Below are positions 4,665 to 8,697 of a DNA stretch of 8,697 nt, piece by piece (positions within the stretch are counted from its first letter, which is position 1; each line of letters starts with the position of its first letter). Origin of the DNA: an uncultured Asticcacaulis sp. (GTDB taxonomy: Bacteria > Pseudomonadota > Alphaproteobacteria > Caulobacterales > Caulobacteraceae); assembly GCA_946480125.1 (NCBI GenBank), contig CAMLIY010000129.1, forward strand, positions 1 to 8,697. The letters are read 5' to 3'. The notes beneath the pieces are model-generated. The model was not told the DNA's origin. It ran no database searches and was given only the letters and a program-made list of their open reading frames with translations. The translations under genes and the position numbers were made by a program.

Positions 4665-6056
4665 TTGCGAATCTCTCATCTGACCGCCAGCCTCGGCGTA
4701 CTTGCGGCTTCTTTGGCCGCCCCCCTCGCCTTCGCCCAGGATACCGCGCCGGCCGCGACAAGCGACGACACAGCCAACCTGACCTACGAAGCACGCATCG
4801 CCCGTCTTGAACAGGAACTGGATACCCTGAAGCGCCAGCGCGAACTGGACCAGGAAATCGCCACCTCGACCGCTGCCAAGACCCCCATCGCCACGCTCGA
4901 CAGGAAGGGCCTGAGCTTCACTTCAGCCGATGGCAAATATGCCTTTGGCCTCAATGCCCAGGTCAATGTCGACGTCCACAGCTTCAGCAATGATGGCGGT
5001 GCCTTGCGTGACGAAGTGGTCGGCCGTTTGATCCGTCCGACCTTCTCCGGTCGCGCCGGCAATGCGTCCTTCAGGTTTACGCCTGAACTGGGCGGATCGT
5101 CCTCGGCCGCCGCGTCTATCGTTGATGCCTATATCGAATACAAGTTCTCCGATGCCGTGCAGTTCCGTGGCGGCAAGTTCAAGTCGCCGCTCGGTCTCGA
5201 ACGCCTGCAATCCGACGCTGATGTCATCTGGACCGAACGCGGTCACTCGACAAACCTCGTGCCAAACCGAGATGTCGGCTACCAGGTCTTCGGCACCCTG
5301 TTCGACAACGCCGTCGAATACCAGGTCGGCCTGTTCAATGGCGCCACTGACGGCGTTAACCTGAATAATGACCTCGACAACCAGAAAGACGTCGCTTACC
5401 GCGTCTTCACCCAGCCCTTCCTTAATTCCAGCGTCGTCTTCCTGCAAGGTTTCGGCGTCGGCTATGCCGGGTCGGATGGTAAACACCTAGGCAACACGAC
5501 GGATACGCAGCTTGCCAGCTACAAGACGCCCGGCCAGCAGACCTTCTTCAAGTATGCCACCGGCGTCTATTCCAACGGCAAGGAAACGCGTTCCAATCCG
5601 CAGGCCTGGTTCTATCTTAACAATTTCGGCCTCCTGGCTGACTATGTGACGGTAAAACAGGACGTCGCTTTAGGCCTAAAATCTGCCGAACTGGAAAACA
5701 AGGCGCTCGACGTCTCGGCCTCCTGGGTGCTGACCGGTGAAAACGTCAGCTACAAGGGTGGCGTCAAGCCGGCCAAGGACTTCAGCCTGAAGAACGGCAC
5801 CTGGGGGGCTTTCGAACTGACCGCCCGTTACGGCTATACCGAAATAGACCCCGACGCTTTCACCGGCGGCTTCGCCTCGGCGTCATCGGCAGCGCAGAAG
5901 GCCACCTCCACGGGTTTCGGCATCGGCTGGTACTGGAGCGAAAACCTGAAACTGCTGGCTGACTACGACTCGACCGAGTTCGACGGTGGGGCCGCTGCCG
6001 GCGCCGACCGCCGCAAGGAAGAATTCACATCAGGCCGAATCCAGTTCCGTTACTAG
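4665..6056 (+). CDS. Outer-membrane anion porin, OprO/OprP (phosphate-selective porin) family
   Basis: This 463-residue outer-membrane beta-barrel has a signal peptide ending at about residue 24 (PLAFA before QDTAP), then a short coiled coil (about 41-64, YEARIARLEQELDTLKRQ) typical of this family and thought to help trimerisation or envelope anchoring, then the barrel. Family landmarks are GGKFKSPLGLERLQS (169-183), IWTERG (188-193), LVPNRDVGYQVFG (198-210) and VEYQVGLFNG (217-226). It ends in an aromatic residue (GRIQFRY), as BAM-inserted barrels do. Characterised members pass phosphate or pyrophosphate. Its place between the Rrf2/DUF2292 genes and sbp-cysTW suggests that this one passes sulfate or related sulfur oxyanions; that is inference. 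The start is TTG: no in-frame ATG or GTG stands nearby, the signal peptide begins there, and GGAG lies seven bases upstream. Confidence 0.88.
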   Translation: MRISHLTASLGVLAASLAAPLAFAQDTAPAATSDDTANLTYEARIARLEQELDTLKRQRELDQEIATSTAAKTPIATLDRKGLSFTSADGKYAFGLNAQVNVDVHSFSNDGGALRDEVVGRLIRPTFSGRAGNASFRFTPELGGSSSAAASIVDAYIEYKFSDAVQFRGGKFKSPLGLERLQSDADVIWTERGHSTNLVPNRDVGYQVFGTLFDNAVEYQVGLFNGATDGVNLNNDLDNQKDVAYRVFTQPFLNSSVVFLQGFGVGYAGSDGKHLGNTTDTQLASYKTPGQQTFFKYATGVYSNGKETRSNPQAWFYLNNFGLLADYVTVKQDVALGLKSAELENKALDVSASWVLTGENVSYKGGVKPAKDFSLKNGTWGAFELTARYGYTEIDPDAFTGGFASASSAAQKATSTGFGIGWYWSENLKLLADYDSTEFDGGAAAGADRRKEEFTSGRIQFRY

Positions 6057-6093
6057 AGCCAGCCGATCGCTTTTTAACATAAATTGAGACAGA

Positions 6094-6116
6094 CTGGCCG
6101 ATGGGAATTCGGCCAG
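6094..6116 (+). promoter_or_regulatory. Hairpin between porin and sbp
   Basis: CTGGCCGA (6094-6101) and TCGGCCAG (6109-6116) form a perfect 8-bp stem with a 7-base loop. No T-run follows, so it is not a standard intrinsic terminator. It sits just before the sbp ribosome binding site (AAGGAA, about 6129-6134) and may protect the 5' end of a processed sbp message or act as an operator. Confidence 0.5.
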
Positions 6117-6141
6117 CGCCAAATAAAGAAGGAACGTCAAT

Positions 6142-7176
6142 ATGTCTTTCAAGCCCCCTCAACGCAGAACATTTCTCATCGGCCTGCTCGGCGGCACCAG
6201 TCTTGTGGCCACCGGCGCGTTGACTATAGCTGCTCCCGCCTTCGCCAAGACCCGCGAACTGCTCAACGTCTCCTACGATCCGACCCGCGAGCTTTATGCC
6301 GCTTATAATGTGGCCTTCGCCAAACACTGGAAAGCCACGACCGGCGAAGACATCACTATCCGCCAATCCCTCGGCGGTTCAGGCGGCCAGGCGCGTTCGG
6401 TCATTGACGGCAGCCCCGCGGATGTCGTCACCCTCGCCCTCGCCGCCGATATCGACTCGATCTCCGCCAAGGCCGGGCTTCTCCCCGCCAACTGGCAGGG
6501 CCGTTTCCCGAAAAATTCGACGCCCTACGCCTCGACCATCGTCTTCCTCGTCCGCAAGGGCAATCCCAAGAAGATCAAGGACTGGGACGACCTGATCCGT
6601 CTCGATGTTTCGGTCATCACGCCGAACCCGAAGACCTCCGGTGGCGCCCGCTGGAATTATCTGGCCGCCTATGCCTACGCCAAGAAGCGCTGGGGCACCG
6701 ACACCCTCGCCAAGGAGTTCCTGACAAACCTGTTCAACCGCGTACCGGTGCTCGATACCGGCGCCCGCGGCTCGACCGTCACCTTCGTTGAACGCGGCGT
6801 CGGCGATGTGCTGATCGCCTGGGAAAATGAGGCCTATCTGGCGGTCAATCAACTCGGCAAGGGCAAGTTCGATATTGTTTATCCATCGATCTCGATCCTG
6901 GCCGAACCGCCGGTCGCCGTCGTTGACAAGAACGCCGCCAAGAACGGCAACCTGGCCGCCGCCAAGGAATATCTGAATTACCTCTACAGCGACGAAGCCC
7001 AGGACATCATCGCCCGGAACTACTACCGTCCATCCAATCCGGCGGTCCTGGCCAAATACGCCAGCAGCTTCCCGAAGCTGCCGCTCGTCACCATTGCTGA
7101 CTTCGGCGGCTGGAAAAAGGTTCAGAAGGAACAGTTCGATTATGGCGGGGTTTTCGACCAGATCACCCGTAAATAG
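6142..7176 (+). CDS. sbp: Sulfate ABC transporter, periplasmic sulfate-binding protein
   Basis: This 344-residue protein closely follows the Sbp/CysP pattern from end to end. It captures sulfate (possibly thiosulfate) in the periplasm and delivers it to the CysTW permease. Diagnostic stretches are [13 protein letters not shown] (40-52), [12 protein letters not shown] (73-84), [14 protein letters not shown] (129-142), [16 protein letters not shown] (158-173), [30 protein letters not shown] and [10 protein letters not shown]. The segments with backbone NH groups and small residues that hold the unhydrated sulfate are preserved. The signal peptide ends in PAFA before Lys36 and contains QRRTFLIG, which resembles a twin-arginine export motif. 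The ATG at 6142 has AAGGAA seven bases upstream. It is followed after 108 bases by cysT, with a strong hairpin between them. Confidence 0.96.
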   Translation: MSFKPPQRRTFLIGLLGGTSLVATGALTIAAPAFAKTRELLNVSYDPTRELYAAYNVAFAKHWKATTGEDITIRQSLGGSGGQARSVIDGSPADVVTLALAADIDSISAKAGLLPANWQGRFPKNSTPYASTIVFLVRKGNPKKIKDWDDLIRLDVSVITPNPKTSGGARWNYLAAYAYAKKRWGTDTLAKEFLTNLFNRVPVLDTGARGSTVTFVERGVGDVLIAWENEAYLAVNQLGKGKFDIVYPSISILAEPPVAVVDKNAAKNGNLAAAKEYLNYLYSDEAQDIIARNYYRPSNPAVLAKYASSFPKLPLVTIADFGGWKKVQKEQFDYGGVFDQITRK

Positions 7177-7199
7177 ATCAATGACCTTCAAGGGTGAAG

Positions 7200-7240
7200 G
7201 ACGCTGCCGGCCGCGTGACCGGCAGTCGTCTCTCTTATTT
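7200..7240 (+). terminator. Terminator-like hairpin between sbp and cysT
   Basis: A stem of GACG-CTGCCGG (7200-7210) pairs with CCGGCAG-(T)-CGTC (7219-7230): 11 base pairs with one bulged T and an 8-base loop. It is followed by TCTCTTATTT (7231-7240). The T-run is interrupted, so termination is probably partial. This would allow more binding protein than permease to be made from one transcript, as is common in ABC uptake operons. Confidence 0.6.
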
Positions 7241-7284
7241 AGAATCGATCGCCAGACCTCATTTTAAATCCGACAGGCAACCTC

Positions 7285-8208
7285 ATGACGGGACAACCCG
7301 ACACCGCCGTATCCGAACCGGTCATTCCGGATCATTTTCCAGAAAATTATCGCGCGCCGCACCCGGCGAGCGGCACCATGCGCGTACTGCCGGGCTTCAA
7401 GATCACCCTTGGCATTACGCTCTTTTTCCTGAGCGCCATTGTCATCATCCCACTGATGGCGCTGATCGCCCGACCCTGGGAGCACGGCCTGTCAGGTTTC
7501 CTGTTCGTCCTGACAGACAAGCGCGTGCTTCATGCTCTGGGCCTGAGTTTCTTTACCGCCCTGGCCGCAGCCGTGGTCAACGTGATCGCCGGCCTCGCCG
7601 TTGCCTGGGCGCTGACCCGCTACAATTTCCCAGGCCGTAAGCTGCTCGACGCCCTGATCGACCTGCCCTTCGCCCTGCCGACCGCCGTGGCCGGTATCGC
7701 CCTGTCGAGCCTTTACGCCGCCAACGGCTGGATCGGCTCACTTACAGAACCGCTCGGCCTCAAGATCGCCTATACACCGATCGGTATTTTCCTGGCCCTG
7801 ACCTTTATCGGTTTGCCGTTCGTGGTGCGCAGCGTCCAGCCGGTGCTCGCCGAATTCGAGGCCGAGATCGAGGAAGCCGCCGAAACGCTTGGCGCCACGG
7901 CGCTGCAAACCACCCTGCGCGTCATCCTGCCCGCCCTGATGCCGTCGCTGGTCACCGGTTTTTCGCTCGCCCTGGCGCGCGGCGTCGGTGAATACGGTTC
8001 CGTCATCTTCATCGCCGGCAACATGCCGTATATATCCGAAATCGCTCCGCTGCTGATCGTCATCAAGCTTCAGGAATATGACTATGCCGGCGCCGCCGCC
8101 GTCGGCGTCATCATGCTGGCCATGTCACTGGTCATCCTGCTGTTTCTGAATATCGCCCAGCGCTTCTTCGCCGGTATCGGCGGGGCCAATGCCGGGAGCG
8201 CCAAATGA
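7285..8208 (+). CDS. cysT: Sulfate ABC transporter permease CysT (CysU)
   Basis: This 307-residue inner-membrane permease shows strong CysT signatures: RVLPGFKITLG (33-43), WALTRYNFPGRKLLDALIDL (108-127), PFALPTAVAGIAL (128-140), GLPFVVRSVQPVL (176-188), and the EAA coupling loop EEAAETLGATALQTTLRVIL (196-215), which docks on the CysA ATPase. RGVGEYGSVIFIAGN and LQEYDY follow. It forms the translocation channel with CysW. Usual CysT proteins begin near the RVLPGF motif at about 275-280 residues; this one carries about 30 extra Pro-rich polar residues. A second in-frame ATG at 7378 (residue 32) would give a normal-length protein. The ribosome binding site is weak for both starts, so the start is uncertain; I give the longer one. 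Its stop overlaps the cysW start in ATGA. Confidence 0.94.
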   Translation: MTGQPDTAVSEPVIPDHFPENYRAPHPASGTMRVLPGFKITLGITLFFLSAIVIIPLMALIARPWEHGLSGFLFVLTDKRVLHALGLSFFTALAAAVVNVIAGLAVAWALTRYNFPGRKLLDALIDLPFALPTAVAGIALSSLYAANGWIGSLTEPLGLKIAYTPIGIFLALTFIGLPFVVRSVQPVLAEFEAEIEEAAETLGATALQTTLRVILPALMPSLVTGFSLALARGVGEYGSVIFIAGNMPYISEIAPLLIVIKLQEYDYAGAAAVGVIMLAMSLVILLFLNIAQRFFAGIGGANAGSAK

Positions 8209-8697
8209 CTGCCAAAGCCGCCCGCGCCCCCAAGACGACCGGGGCCATATTCCTTCTGCTGTTCACCCTGCTGTGGCTGGGCTTCATCATCCTGCTGCCG
8301 CTGGTCAATGTGCTGGCCACCGCCTTCTCGCAAGGCCTGCCGCCTTATCTCGCCGCCCTGCACACCGAGGACGCCAAGGCCGCGATCCTGTTGACATTGC
8401 TGGTCGCCGCCATCGCCGTGCCGCTCAACGCCATTTTCGGCATCTGCGCGGCATGGTGCATCACGCGCTTCGAGTTCAAGGGTAAAAGCCTGCTGCTGTC
8501 TATCCTCGACCTGCCTTTCTCTATCTCTCCGGTCATTTCCGGCCTGGTGTGGATTTTGCTGTTCGGCGCCCAGGGCTGGTTCGGCTTCCTGCTGCGCGAT
8601 CATGATATCAAGGTCGTCTTCGCTTTGCCCGGCCTGGTGCTGGCCACCGTGCTCGTCACCCTGCCCTTCATCGCCCGCGAACTGATCCCGCTGATGG
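8205..8697 (+). CDS. cysW: Sulfate ABC transporter permease CysW, C-terminus cut by window edge
   Basis: The first 164 residues of CysW, the second channel subunit of the sulfate importer. Recognisable pieces are FSQGLPPYLAAL (41-52), AVPLNAIFGICAAWCITRFE (71-90), ILDLPFSISPVISGLVWILL (100-119) and LPFIARELIPLM (153-164), aligned with E. coli CysW regions such as DIPFAVSPVVAGLV and CPFVVRELVPVM. At least three membrane segments are present; the EAA loop and remaining helices lie past the edge. The start ATG overlaps the cysT stop (ATGA at 8205-8208), so the two permeases are translationally coupled and made in equal amounts. The ATPase gene cysA is not in the window but is expected next. Confidence 0.95.
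   Translation, partial: MTAKAARAPKTTGAIFLLLFTLLWLGFIILLPLVNVLATAFSQGLPPYLAALHTEDAKAAILLTLLVAAIAVPLNAIFGICAAWCITRFEFKGKSLLLSILDLPFSISPVISGLVWILLFGAQGWFGFLLRDHDIKVVFALPGLVLATVLVTLPFIARELIPLM

Noticed and set aside
6379..7191. Minus-strand open frame of 270 codons opposite sbp
   Set aside because: It is the antisense shadow of a highly conserved Sbp sequence, caused by biased third positions.

Overview
The window reads as chromosomal DNA from a Gram-negative alphaproteobacterium. The evidence is moderately GC-rich coding sequence with AT-rich intergenic gaps, an outer-membrane porin, a periplasmic sulfate-binding protein, and a TTGACGC-type -35 box of the kind seen in Caulobacterales. Caulobacteraceae (for example an Asticcacaulis-like organism) is my best guess from overall style, but no marker gene here settles it.

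Left part (1-2758, all on the minus strand): a pirin-family cupin cut by the window edge (1-634), preceded by five exact copies of a hexanucleotide; a small secreted protein of unknown function (729-1370) with a good promoter and ribosome binding site; and a CPA2-type monovalent cation/proton antiporter (1466-2758).

Middle (2759-3890): an AT-rich divergent intergenic region with palindromes, then a Phd/VapB-type antitoxin and a PIN-domain VapC toxin on the plus strand, then a second AT-rich regulatory region with a perfect 17-bp palindrome. The two regulatory regions flanking the toxin-antitoxin pair share three sequence blocks in the same order, ending in near-identical -35 sequences. This is the most unusual non-coding signal in the window.

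Right part (3891-8697, all plus strand): an apparent sulfate-acquisition cluster. In order it holds an Rrf2-family regulator with four clustered cysteines, a small DUF2292/YezD (OscA-like) protein, an OprO/OprP-family anion porin, the periplasmic sulfate-binding protein Sbp, the permease CysT, and the permease CysW (cut by the right edge; cysA would be expected just beyond). The order gives a full route: sulfate would cross the outer membrane through the porin, be captured by Sbp, and be pumped in by CysTW with the ATPase. The Rrf2 protein is the obvious candidate regulator. Hairpins between porin and sbp, and between sbp and cysT, could set unequal expression within the transcript.

I found no tRNA, rRNA, CRISPR array, insertion sequence, prophage gene or recognisable riboswitch. 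The individual protein families are known. What may be undescribed is the combination: a sulfate operon with its own oxyanion porin under an Rrf2 regulator, whose promoter resembles that of the toxin-antitoxin module next to it.
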